Assembly: GCF_022637555.1 (NCBI RefSeq)
Contig: NZ_CP093342.1
Span: forward strand, 1,550,001 to 1,614,000
Direction: 5' to 3'
Source of the DNA: Microbacterium sp. H1-D42
GTDB lineage: Bacteria > Actinomycetota > Actinomycetes > Actinomycetales > Microbacteriaceae
DNA length: 64,000 nucleotides
Positions 1-7,569 of the stretch are shown here, in pieces. Below the pieces are notes generated by a model. That model saw only the letters and a program-made list of their open reading frames with translations, was not told where the DNA came from and ran no database searches. Position 1 is the first letter of the stretch. The number at the start of each line of letters is the position of its first letter. The position numbers and the translations under genes are program-made.

Positions 1-4
1 CCAC

Positions 5-1303
5 ATGAGAAAGTCAACTATCACCGGCGCGGCTCTCATCGCTGCGAGCGCCATGGTGCTCAGCGCGTGCAGCGGCGGAACCACATCTGGCAGTGCGAAG
101 GACGGCCCGGTCACGTTGACCGTCGCGGGCTGGAGCCTGGCGAGCTCCCCAGAGCTTCAGACTCTCGCCGACGCATTTCAGGCTGAGAACGAGGACATCA
201 CCGTCGAACTCGTCGAATACGACGCCGCGAACTACGACACGCAGATCGTCGCCGATCTCGCTGCGGGAACGGCGCCGGATCTTTACCCGATCAAGACGAT
301 CTCGCAGTTCCCCGTCTTCCAGAACGGCGGTCAGCTGCTGGATGTGAGCGACGTCGCTGCCGACGTCGATGAGGGCGTCGAGAGCATCGATGAGTTCACC
401 GTCGACGGCGTCACCTACGCCGTTCCCTATCGCCAGGACGTCTTCTACTTGTACTACAACAAGGATCTGTTCGACGCGGCGGGCATCGACTACCCGAACG
501 GCGAGTGGACGTGGGAGCAGTACGAGAAGACCGCCATCGATCTCACCGCGGCGCTCAAGGCGGACGGGAACAAGGCGAAAGGCACGTATCAGCACTCCTG
601 GCAGTCCTTCCCGCAGGCCTTCGCGAACGCGCAGGCTCAGCCGGACGGTGCTTTCCTCGCAGGCGACTGGGAGTACCTGGTCGACTACTACGAGCGGGCC
701 GTTCGACTGCAGGACGCCGGCGCGCAGGAGACCTACGGCACCGTCACCACCAACTCCCTCACCTATCAGGGACAGTTCGGCACGCAGCAGTCGGCGATGA
801 TGCTGATGGGCTCCTGGTACGCCGCGACGCTGCTCACCCAGCGTGACTCCGGTGACGCCGAGGAATTCGAGTGGAGCTTCGCGCCCGCGCCACAGGTCGA
901 TTCCACCACCGTCGACAAGCCCGTCACGACAGGGACCCCGACACCGATCGGGATCAATGCGGCAATCGACGAGGGCGAAGTCGAAGCTGCGAAGAAGTTC
1001 CTGACCTTCCTCGGCTCGGAAGAGGCCGCACTGGTTCTCGCCGACCTCGGCGCCAAGCCGTCGGTGAACACCGAGAAGGTCGCTGACGCTCTCTTCGCTC
1101 GGGAGGGAATGCCGCAGGACGAGCTCGCGCGGTTCGCAGCCACGAACTACGTGACCAGCATCGAGGCGCCGCTCTCGCAGAAGACCCCAGCGCTGCAGGC
1201 GATCCTGGCCGAGGCGCACTCGGCGATCATGTCCGGAAGCGTCACACCCGAGGACGGGATCGAGAAGGCGATGACCCGGGCCGCTGCGGAAGTCCTGAAC
1301 TGA
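5..1303 (+). CDS. Sugar ABC transporter substrate-binding lipoprotein
   Basis: Extracellular solute-binding protein (family 1) that captures a sugar or oligosaccharide outside the cell and hands it to the two permeases encoded next. The 432-residue protein opens with a lipoprotein signal peptide ending in Leu-Ser-Ala-Cys, Cys22 being the predicted lipidated residue, followed by a Ser/Gly/Thr linker. The mature part is rich in Asp, Tyr and Trp, as in maltose-binding-type proteins. It is the first gene of a cluster with two MalF/MalG-like permeases and a DUF624 protein. No ATPase is encoded here, so a shared MsiK-type ATPase elsewhere is likely. The substrate cannot be told from sequence. Only four bases precede the ATG, so its promoter and ribosome site lie outside the window. 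Confidence 0.9.
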   Translation: MRKSTITGAALIAASAMVLSACSGGTTSGSAKDGPVTLTVAGWSLASSPELQTLADAFQAENEDITVELVEYDAANYDTQIVADLAAGTAPDLYPIKTISQFPVFQNGGQLLDVSDVAADVDEGVESIDEFTVDGVTYAVPYRQDVFYLYYNKDLFDAAGIDYPNGEWTWEQYEKTAIDLTAALKADGNKAKGTYQHSWQSFPQAFANAQAQPDGAFLAGDWEYLVDYYERAVRLQDAGAQETYGTVTTNSLTYQGQFGTQQSAMMLMGSWYAATLLTQRDSGDAEEFEWSFAPAPQVDSTTVDKPVTTGTPTPIGINAAIDEGEVEAAKKFLTFLGSEEAALVLADLGAKPSVNTEKVADALFAREGMPQDELARFAATNYVTSIEAPLSQKTPALQAILAEAHSAIMSGSVTPEDGIEKAMTRAAAEVLN

Positions 1304-1310
1304 TCCTGCA

Positions 1311-1338
1311 CCGGTCCGGCCCCCTTGGGCCGGACCGG
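1311..1338 (+). terminator. Intercistronic hairpin after the sugar-binding protein gene
   Basis: Perfect 12-bp GC-rich stem (arms 1311-1322 and 1327-1338) with loop CCTT, just after the binding-protein stop and before the permease ribosome site. No T-run follows, so partial termination or protection of the upstream mRNA 3' end is likelier than a full stop. That would let the binding protein be made in excess over the membrane parts. Confidence 0.6.
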
Positions 1339-1360
1339 TCCGCTCCTTGAAAGGAAATCC

Positions 1361-2284
1361 GTGACCACTGAATCCAGCCTCGACACCCGTGAGAGGTCTG
1401 CGCGCCGGCGGGGGAGCCTCAGTCGACGCAACGCGCTGATCGGCTGGACCTTCGTCCTTCCGAACTTCCTGGGATTCGCGCTGATGACGCTCATCCCGGT
1501 TCTGGTCCTGTTCTATCTCGGCTTCAGCAGCTGGAACGCCTTCGGCACCCCCGAGTTCGTCGGCCTGGCGAACTTCGAGAAGCTGCTCCGAGACACCACA
1601 TTCCACACTGCGCTGTTCAACACGGGGTACTACGCGGCGTTCCATATTCCGCTCACGCTGGCGGTATCGCTGGGCCTCGCGCTGCTGTTGAACCGCAAGA
1701 TCCGCGGTGCTGCATTCTTCCGCACTGTGGCGTTCTTCCCCTACATCACGTCCATCGTCGCCATCGCGGTCGTCTGGAACATGCTGTTCTCGCCTGAAGC
1801 AGGACCGATCAACCAGTTGCTGAGCGCGCTGGGGGTGGCCGAACCTCCCGGCTGGACGAGCTCCACTGACTGGGCGATGCCCGCGGTGATCATCGTCGGC
1901 ACGTGGCGGGACATGGGGTACTACATGCTTCTGTTCCTCGCTGGGCTCCAGACTGTGCCGGGCGAACTCTACGAGGCGGCCCGCATGGATGGGACGAACG
2001 CGCTCCAGCGCTTCTGGCATGTCACACTCCCGTGCCTGCGCCCCACCACCTTCTTCGTGACCGTGATGCTGACGATCGCGAGCTTCAAGATCTTCGACCT
2101 CATTCTGGTGATGACCAACGGCGGGCCGGGTACGTCGACTCTCGTGCTCTCGCAGTACATCTACCGGAAGGGCTTCGTCGAGAACGATTTCGGATACGCA
2201 TCTGCAGTGGCCATGGTGCTGTTCGGCATCTGCATCACTGTCACCGTCGTGCAATTCCTACTCAACAAGCGGAGAGAACGATGA
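1361..2284 (+). CDS. Sugar ABC transporter permease (MalF-type)
   Basis: Inner-membrane permease of a carbohydrate ABC importer, 307 residues, with about six membrane segments. The binding-protein-dependent transport (EAA) loop is visible as EAARMDGTNALQRFWHVTLP, which contacts the ATPase. I chose GTG at 1361 (protein MTTESSLD) because AAAGGA lies just upstream and the intercistronic hairpin ends before it; the in-frame TTG at 1325 lies inside the hairpin loop. Its stop overlaps the next ATG by four bases (ATGA), so translation of the two permeases is coupled. Confidence 0.9.
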   Translation: MTTESSLDTRERSARRRGSLSRRNALIGWTFVLPNFLGFALMTLIPVLVLFYLGFSSWNAFGTPEFVGLANFEKLLRDTTFHTALFNTGYYAAFHIPLTLAVSLGLALLLNRKIRGAAFFRTVAFFPYITSIVAIAVVWNMLFSPEAGPINQLLSALGVAEPPGWTSSTDWAMPAVIIVGTWRDMGYYMLLFLAGLQTVPGELYEAARMDGTNALQRFWHVTLPCLRPTTFFVTVMLTIASFKIFDLILVMTNGGPGTSTLVLSQYIYRKGFVENDFGYASAVAMVLFGICITVTVVQFLLNKRRER

Positions 2285-3192
2285 CGACCACACTCACGCT
2301 CGATCGACCGACGATCGAGGACGCGGCCGTGCCGCCGACGCGGACACCCCGGCGGCCGCGACGACGGTGGGGAAAGCACATGTGGCGGACCACAGTGCTG
2401 TACGTCGTCCTGATCGCCGCCGCTGCTGCCATCATGCTGCCCTTCGTCTGGATGCTCGTGTCTTCGCTGAAGACGAGCAACCAGGTCTTCACTGTCCCCG
2501 TCCAGTGGATCCCGGACCCGATCGTCTGGCAGAACTACCTGGACATCTGGGCGAAGTCCGACATGTCGACGTGGCTGGGGAACACCCTTCTGCTGAGCGT
2601 GACTGTCACGTGCATCCAGGTGCTCACAGGGAGTTTCGCCGCGTACGGCTTCGCGAAGACCAGGTTCCCTGGGCGCGATGTGCTGTTCCTCGTCTACATC
2701 GGAACGATCGCCGTGCCCTGGCAGGCGTACATGATCCCGCAGTTCATGCTGATGTCGAAGCTCGGTCTGTCCAACACGCTGTGGTCGATCATCGTGCTGC
2801 AGGCGTTCAGCGCTTTCGGGGTGTTCCTGATGAAGCAGTTCTATGAATCGATCCCGGACGATCTCGTCGAGGCGGCCCGGATCGACGGCCTGTCTGAGTA
2901 CGGAATCTGGAGACGAATCGTCCTCCCGCTGTCCGGCCCCGCGATCGCGACGCTTGTCCTGCTCACCTTCGTCAACGTCTGGAACGACTACCTCGGGCCG
3001 CTGATCTACCTGCGTGACTCCGCCATCTGGACGATTCAGATCGGTCTGAAGTCCTTCGTGTCGCAGTACAACGCCGAATACGCGTTGATCATGACGGGTT
3101 CGGTCCTGTCGGTCCTTCCGATCGCATTGATCTTCCTGCTGGGTCAGCGCTACTTCGTGGAGGGCATCGCGACGACGGGTCTGAAGGGCTAG
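2281..3192 (+). CDS. Sugar ABC transporter permease (MalG-type)
   Basis: Second permease of the same importer, 303 residues, with a cytoplasmic Arg/Pro-rich N-terminus, about six membrane segments and the EAA loop EAARIDGLSEYGIWRRIVLP near residue 200. With the preceding permease it forms the heterodimeric channel. The start is the ATG of the ATGA overlap at 2281. A DUF624 gene follows after four bases, so the four genes look like one transcript. Confidence 0.9.
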   Translation: MTTTLTLDRPTIEDAAVPPTRTPRRPRRRWGKHMWRTTVLYVVLIAAAAAIMLPFVWMLVSSLKTSNQVFTVPVQWIPDPIVWQNYLDIWAKSDMSTWLGNTLLLSVTVTCIQVLTGSFAAYGFAKTRFPGRDVLFLVYIGTIAVPWQAYMIPQFMLMSKLGLSNTLWSIIVLQAFSAFGVFLMKQFYESIPDDLVEAARIDGLSEYGIWRRIVLPLSGPAIATLVLLTFVNVWNDYLGPLIYLRDSAIWTIQIGLKSFVSQYNAEYALIMTGSVLSVLPIALIFLLGQRYFVEGIATTGLKG

Positions 3193-3196
3193 CGCC

Positions 3197-3904
3197 ATGA
3201 GACCGGTCAACGGTGGTGCACGACCCGCGCGCCAGGCACGGGTCTCAGCCGAAATGTGGAGCACGCTGTTCGGCCTCGCATACCTGGTGATGATGACGAA
3301 CCTCATGCTGATCGTCGGTACCCTGCCGCTGCTCGCACTGCTGATCACGACGGATCCGCGTCGATCGTGGCCGGCTCTCGCGCTGGCCGCTGTAATTGCC
3401 GCGCCTGCTCTCACCGCAGCATTCAGTGTGTTCCATGCGCACCAGGTCGAGCGCTCATCACAGGTCGCGATCCAGTTCTGGCGGGGTTGGCGACGGCATC
3501 TGTGGCGATCCCTCGCCGCCGGAGCCGTCGTGGTGGCAGGCGCGGTGATGATCGGTGCCGATCTCGTGTTCCTGGCGGGGAGTGCGGCCGGGGCCATCTT
3601 GTCGCCGGTGCTGGTGATCACTTTCGTCGTCATGGTGGTCACCGCGCTGCTCGTGCTGGTGGCGGGCGTGGAACGCCCCGATGCGCGGCTGCGCGACGTG
3701 ATCAAGGCGAGCGCGTACCTGGGGGTGCGTCGCTGGCATCTGACGCTCTTCACGTTGGGGGTGCTGCTCGCGCTGGGGCTTCTGCTCACCGTGAGTCCTG
3801 CGATCGCTCTCGGAGTGGCTGCCGCACCTCTGCTCTACGCCGTGTGGGGAAACTGCAGGTACACGCTGCGCCCCGTGCTGCATCCGGTCGCAGCGGTGTC
3901 CTGA
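3197..3904 (+). CDS. DUF624 (YesL-like) membrane protein
   Basis: A 235-residue, mostly hydrophobic protein with about five predicted membrane segments. It opens with the stretch WSTLFGLAYLVMMTNLML and ends with a basic tail, a layout that fits the DUF624/YesL family. That family is often encoded with family-1 sugar ABC importers and glycoside hydrolase genes, and its function is not established. It starts four bases after the permease stop, so it is the last gene of the sugar operon. I infer an accessory role in sugar uptake only from this context. Confidence 0.7.
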   Translation: MRPVNGGARPARQARVSAEMWSTLFGLAYLVMMTNLMLIVGTLPLLALLITTDPRRSWPALALAAVIAAPALTAAFSVFHAHQVERSSQVAIQFWRGWRRHLWRSLAAGAVVVAGAVMIGADLVFLAGSAAGAILSPVLVITFVVMVVTALLVLVAGVERPDARLRDVIKASAYLGVRRWHLTLFTLGVLLALGLLLTVSPAIALGVAAAPLLYAVWGNCRYTLRPVLHPVAAVS

Positions 3905-3912
3905 CCCGCCGG

Positions 3913-3918
3913 TAGGCT
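3913..3918 (+). promoter_or_regulatory. -10 element of a leaderless holA promoter
   Basis: TAGGCT ends 7 nt before the holA ATG, so transcription should begin at or next to the start codon. No Shine-Dalgarno is present. Confidence 0.6.
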
Positions 3919-3925
3919 GAATGAC

Positions 3926-4978
3926 ATGCCTGCCGCCCGTACCTCTGCTCGAAGCTCCGGTGCGCGCGGAGGCGCAGCCAAGGGTCCCAAGATTCCGCAG
4001 GTGTCATGGCGCGAACCGCGTCCGGCGCCGATCGTGCTCGTGTCCGGCCCCGAGGATGTGCTCGCTGAGCGGGCGATCGCCGGCGTCCGGGAATATCTGC
4101 GGGCCGAGGATGCCGAACTCGAGGTGACCGACCTTCGGGCCGACGACTACGAGGCCGGAACGCTGTTCGCCGTCACGTCGCCATCGCTCTTCGGCGAACC
4201 CCGCCTGGTCCGCGTGACGGGGGTGGAGAAGTGCTCTGACGCCTTCCTGCAGGAGGCACTCAAGTACATCGAGCACCCCCAGGAGGGTGCGACGGTCGTG
4301 CTGCGGCACTCGAGCGGCATCCGCGGCAAGAAGCTGCTCGACGGCATCCGCTCCGGCATAGGCGAGGGCATCGAGATCCCGTGTGCGGCCGTCAAACGCG
4401 ACAGCGACAGGGTCGACTTCGCCGCGGGGGAGTTCAAAGCCGCGCGAAAGCGCATCCAGCCCAGTGCGCTGCGCTCGCTGGTCTCGGCGTTCGCCGACGA
4501 TCTCACCGAACTCGCCGCGGCGTGCCAGCAGCTCATCGGCGATGTCGAGGGAGACATCACCGACGACGTGATCGCCAAGTACTACGGTGGTCGAGTCGAG
4601 GTCTCGGCGTTCGTGGTCGCCGACACCGCGATCGCCGGTCGCTACGGCGAAGCGCTCGTGGCGCTGCGGCACGCCCTGGCATCCGGGGCTGACCCCGTGC
4701 CGATGGTCGCCGCGTTCGCGATGAAACTGCGCACGATGGCCCGCGTCGCCGGCAACCGCGAGCCGAGTCGTCAGCTCGCGCAGCGCCTTGGCATGAAGGA
4801 CTGGCAGATTGACCGCGCGCGTCGCGACCTGACCGGCTGGAATGAGCGGTCGCTGGGCCTTGCCATCCAGGCCACCGCTCGCGCCGACGCCGAGGTGAAG
4901 GGTGCCTCCCGCGATCCGGTCTTCGCCTTGGAGCGCATGGTGGCTGTCATCGCCACCCGCCAGCCCTACGGCGCCTGA
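3926..4978 (+). CDS. holA: DNA polymerase III subunit delta
   Basis: Delta subunit of the clamp loader, which opens the beta sliding clamp for loading on primed DNA; 350 residues, the usual size. The first 20 or so residues are a basic Ala/Ser/Arg tail. The clamp-loader fold starts near PAPIVLVSGPEDVLAERA, and HolA-like features follow (SPSLFGEPRLVRV, RSLVSAFADDLTELAAAC, RYGEALVALRHALASGADP). The -10 hexamer 7 nt upstream fixes the ATG and predicts a leaderless mRNA. Its 3' end faces rpsT across a shared terminator, an arrangement seen in many bacteria. Confidence 0.92.
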   Translation: MPAARTSARSSGARGGAAKGPKIPQVSWREPRPAPIVLVSGPEDVLAERAIAGVREYLRAEDAELEVTDLRADDYEAGTLFAVTSPSLFGEPRLVRVTGVEKCSDAFLQEALKYIEHPQEGATVVLRHSSGIRGKKLLDGIRSGIGEGIEIPCAAVKRDSDRVDFAAGEFKAARKRIQPSALRSLVSAFADDLTELAAACQQLIGDVEGDITDDVIAKYYGGRVEVSAFVVADTAIAGRYGEALVALRHALASGADPVPMVAAFAMKLRTMARVAGNREPSRQLAQRLGMKDWQIDRARRDLTGWNERSLGLAIQATARADAEVKGASRDPVFALERMVAVIATRQPYGA

Positions 4979-5024
4979 CCCGTCGACACACTCAGGATTC
5001 CACGCTCGACAGGTGGGCAACGAA

Positions 5025-5055
5025 GAAGGCCCGCCCCGGAACGGGGCGGGCCTTC
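5025..5055. terminator. Bidirectional terminator between holA and rpsT
   Basis: Perfect 14-bp GC-rich stem (5025-5038 with 5042-5055) closing a GAA loop, lying between two convergent genes, so it can serve both strands. The flanks are only modestly T-rich. Confidence 0.8.
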
Positions 5056-5071
5056 GAAGAAGTGCTGCGGC

Positions 5072-5332
5072 TCAGAGAGCGGCGACCTGCTTGGCGATGG
5101 CCGACTTGCGGTTGCTCGCCTGGTTCTTGTGCACGACGCCCTTGCTGACGGCCTTGTCGAGCTTGACGGAAGCGACCTTGAGGGCGGCCTCAGCGGCCTC
5201 CTTGTCGCCGGCCACGACAGCCTCGCGCGTCTTGCGGACGACGGTCTTCAGCTCGCTCTTGACGGAGCGGTTGCGCTCCTGAGCCTTCAGGTTGGTCTTG
5301 TTGCGCTTGATCTGCGACTTGATGTTTGCCAC
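5072..5332 (-). CDS. rpsT: 30S ribosomal protein S20
   Basis: Small-subunit ribosomal protein, 86 residues, very rich in Lys, Arg and Ala and helical throughout, beginning [20 protein letters not shown] as S20 proteins do. The start is GTG at 5330-5332; the frame runs further upstream, but the S20 family begins here. It is monocistronic, convergent with holA and divergent from the MFS gene. Confidence 0.95.
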   Translation of the reverse strand: MANIKSQIKRNKTNLKAQERNRSVKSELKTVVRKTREAVVAGDKEAAEAALKVASVKLDKAVSKGVVHKNQASNRKSAIAKQVAAL

Positions 5333-5457
5333 GTGTGGACGCTTTCTGTCTGGATATTGATCGGAATGCTGCAGACGAGAGAGGGCGTCATACAGCGGTC
5401 GTGAGGGCGAACCCACAACGCAAGCCAAGAGTCAATGTTACCAGCACTCCGGCCTGC

Positions 5458-5489
5458 CGTATGCCACCGCGGCCTTTGGGTGGCATACG
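5458..5489. promoter_or_regulatory. Inverted repeat between divergent rpsT and MFS genes
   Basis: Perfect 11-bp inverted repeat, arms CGTATGCCACC (5458-5468) and GGTGGCATACG (5479-5489), with a 10-bp spacer. It lies about 90 bp upstream of the MFS start and 125 bp upstream of rpsT. The spacing suits a dimeric regulator. No regulator gene is adjacent. Confidence 0.4.
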
Positions 5490-5579
5490 CGCCGTGATTC
5501 GTGACATTGAGTCGCGCAAAAGCTGGAACTGGGTGCAGAATCGACATTACCCGAACGACGACGACGTCACAGGAGCACA

Positions 5580-6824
5580 ATGACTTCGAACCACACCACC
5601 CACCGCGTCGGCGCGGGGTGGATGACCCTCTTCACCCTCGCCTGGCTGGCCATCTGGACGGTCACACTCACTCCGGTCCAATTGCTGCTGCCGCTGCAGC
5701 TGGATTCGCCCGAGGGGGATTGGATCCTCGGGGTGGTGTACTCCGGACTCGTCCTCGGCATCGGAGGACTCGCCGGGGTCATCGCCGGCCCCGCGGCCGG
5801 TGCGCTCTCCGACCGCTCGCGCGGCGGACGCGGCCGCCGGCGCCCCTGGGCGCTGATGGGCGTGTGGTCGACCGCGATCTTCCTGGTGCTGACCGGCTAC
5901 GCCGAAGGCCCCTGGCTGGTGGGTGCGTGCTGGATCGGCGTCTCGATCGGCACCGCCGTGGCATCCGCCGCCTTCACCGCTCTCATCGCTGATCAGCTGC
6001 CTGCGTCACAACGCGGAGCAGGTTCATCGGTGATCAGCTCGAGCCAGGCCGTGGGCATCGTGCTCGGTGTGGGACTCGTGGTGCTGCTCGGCCTCAGCGT
6101 CGTCGCCGGCTATCTGCTGCTGGCTGCCGTCATCGCGATCGTCGGAACCGCCGCGGCGGTACTGCTGCCGGATCCACCGGCCACAGCCGCCGACCTGCCG
6201 CAGCGTGACAGCACACGCCCCCGGCTGGCGTCTCTGCGCGACCGCGACTTCTCGTGGATGCTGGGCGGGCGTCTGGTCGCCAACATCGGCAACGCACTCG
6301 GCACGGCACTGTTCCTGTTCTTCCTGCTGCACGGCCTCGGTCAGCCGAACGCCGCGGCGCAGGACAACCTGCTGCTGCTGATCGTCATCTACACGGTCTT
6401 CGTCGTGCTGGCCTCGGTGCTCGTGGGCATGATCTCCGACCGTTCCGGCCACCGGCGCCTGCTCGCAGTGCTCGCCACATTCGTGCAGGCGCTTTCGGGG
6501 CTCGTCGTCGTGCTCATGCCGACGTTCGAGATGACCATGGTCGCCGCCGCCCTCATGGGCATCGGCTACGGCGCCTTCTCGACGGCCGGCCTCGCGTTCG
6601 CCACCGACCTGCTTCCCGACGAGCAGGACCATGCGCGCGACCTCGGCATCGTCAACGTCACCGCCTCGCTCGGACAGCTGATCGGTCCGATGCTCGGTGC
6701 GCTGCTGGTGGCGCTGGTCGGCGGGTTCTGGCTGGTGTTCCTGATGGCGGCGATCCTGTCGGTCGTCGGTGGGCTCATGACCGCTCGTGCACGACAGCCA
6801 GAGCCAGCTGCAGTACAGCGTTGA
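5580..6824 (+). CDS. Major facilitator superfamily transporter
   Basis: Secondary carrier of 414 residues with about 12 membrane segments. The first cytoplasmic loop reads GALSDRSRGGRGRRRPW near residue 75, an MFS motif-A variant with a basic cluster, and a second D-R motif (MISDRSGHRR) follows in the C-terminal half, typical of the two-fold repeat. The loop resembles the glycoside/sugar-carrier branch, but the substrate is unknown. ACAGGAGC lies before the ATG. Its last 50 bases overlap the 3' end of the convergent hydrolase gene. Confidence 0.85.
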   Translation: MTSNHTTHRVGAGWMTLFTLAWLAIWTVTLTPVQLLLPLQLDSPEGDWILGVVYSGLVLGIGGLAGVIAGPAAGALSDRSRGGRGRRRPWALMGVWSTAIFLVLTGYAEGPWLVGACWIGVSIGTAVASAAFTALIADQLPASQRGAGSSVISSSQAVGIVLGVGLVVLLGLSVVAGYLLLAAVIAIVGTAAAVLLPDPPATAADLPQRDSTRPRLASLRDRDFSWMLGGRLVANIGNALGTALFLFFLLHGLGQPNAAAQDNLLLLIVIYTVFVVLASVLVGMISDRSGHRRLLAVLATFVQALSGLVVVLMPTFEMTMVAAALMGIGYGAFSTAGLAFATDLLPDEQDHARDLGIVNVTASLGQLIGPMLGALLVALVGGFWLVFLMAAILSVVGGLMTARARQPEPAAVQR

Positions 6825-7497
6825 ACACCTGCGGCCGCATGGCGGTCACCAGATGCGAGGTGCGCGGAACCACGATGAGCTCGGCCTCCGGCGCCAGGCG
6901 GGTGAACAGCGTCTCCTGCATGCGCAGCTGATCGAACTGTCCGTTCACGAACCAGAGTGGAACGTGGATGCGTGGCACGGCGTTCAGGAGGTCGAGTGAT
7001 TCCAGGCTCTTCAGCGCGACGTCCTGCGCATCGAGGGCGTAGCCACCCGCGGCGAAGTCGAGCCGCGTCGCCTGCGGGATCGTGGCGTTGAGCAGCTGCT
7101 CCGACAGCCACAGGCCCCGATCCGGGAGGCTGTCGAGTGTGCCCGCGAGCGTCCGGTAAGTGCGCAGCGCCGCGCCGCGGGGGAGGGCGGTGCAGGATGC
7201 GGCGATCAGGCCCGCCACCGGCGGCGGTTCTTCGGCCCCGGTGTACTGCAGCGTGAGCAGGCCGCCCATCGAGTGGCCGACCAGCAGCACCGGGCCGCGC
7301 GTGGCAGCATCCCGCACGGCGTCGTCGATCGTCCCCAGCGCGGCGTCCAGCGTGAACTGCTCGGCCATGCGCGCACCGTGGCCGGGCAGATCGATCGCGA
7401 GAGCCGGGACGTCTCGCTCAGCGAGCCACTCGAGCTGAGAGCGCCACATCGTGGCCGAAGTGCGGATGCCATGGACGAGGACGACCTGTGTAGTCAC
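6775..7497 (-). CDS. Alpha/beta hydrolase
   Basis: Serine hydrolase of 240 residues. Visible are the oxyanion-hole segment VLVHGIRTSATMW (residues 6-18), the nucleophile elbow GHSMGG with Ser76, and a late His in RTSHLVTAMRP. Esterase, lactonase or similar activity is possible; the substrate is not predictable. I start it at GTG 7497 rather than an upstream codon because TATGCT lies exactly 6 nt before it, predicting a leaderless mRNA. Its end overlaps the convergent MFS gene by 50 bp. Confidence 0.82.
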   Translation of the reverse strand: MTTQVVLVHGIRTSATMWRSQLEWLAERDVPALAIDLPGHGARMAEQFTLDAALGTIDDAVRDAATRGPVLLVGHSMGGLLTLQYTGAEEPPPVAGLIAASCTALPRGAALRTYRTLAGTLDSLPDRGLWLSEQLLNATIPQATRLDFAAGGYALDAQDVALKSLESLDLLNAVPRIHVPLWFVNGQFDQLRMQETLFTRLAPEAELIVVPRTSHLVTAMRPQVFNAVLQLALAVVHERS

Positions 7498-7503
7498 CCC
7501 ACC

Positions 7504-7509
7504 AGCATA
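7504..7509 (-). promoter_or_regulatory. -10 element of a leaderless hydrolase promoter
   Basis: TATGCT on the minus strand, 6 nt from the GTG start at 7497. It decides the start of the hydrolase gene. Confidence 0.6.
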
Positions 7510-7512
7510 GAA

Positions 7513-7547
7513 AGGCGGGGCCGGTGGATGAACCACCGACCCCGCCT
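7513..7547 (-). terminator. Terminator of the peptide ABC transporter operon
   Basis: Two-part hairpin: an 8-bp outer stem (7513-7520 with 7540-7547), one mismatch, then a 6-bp inner stem (7522-7527 with 7533-7538) with a 5-nt loop. It follows the stop of the peptide-binding protein gene on the minus strand. Confidence 0.75.
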
Positions 7548-7569
7548 CAGAGTGTGAAGCAGCTAGTGC

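Noticed and set aside
14..2254. A 746-codon minus-strand open frame across the sugar-binding protein and first permease genes
   Set aside because: Antisense shadow rich in His, Arg, Asp and Glu; both plus-strand genes have full family signatures.
2161..3789. A 542-codon minus-strand open frame opposite the second permease and DUF624 genes
   Set aside because: Antisense shadow without motif; both plus-strand genes have membrane profiles and operon coupling.
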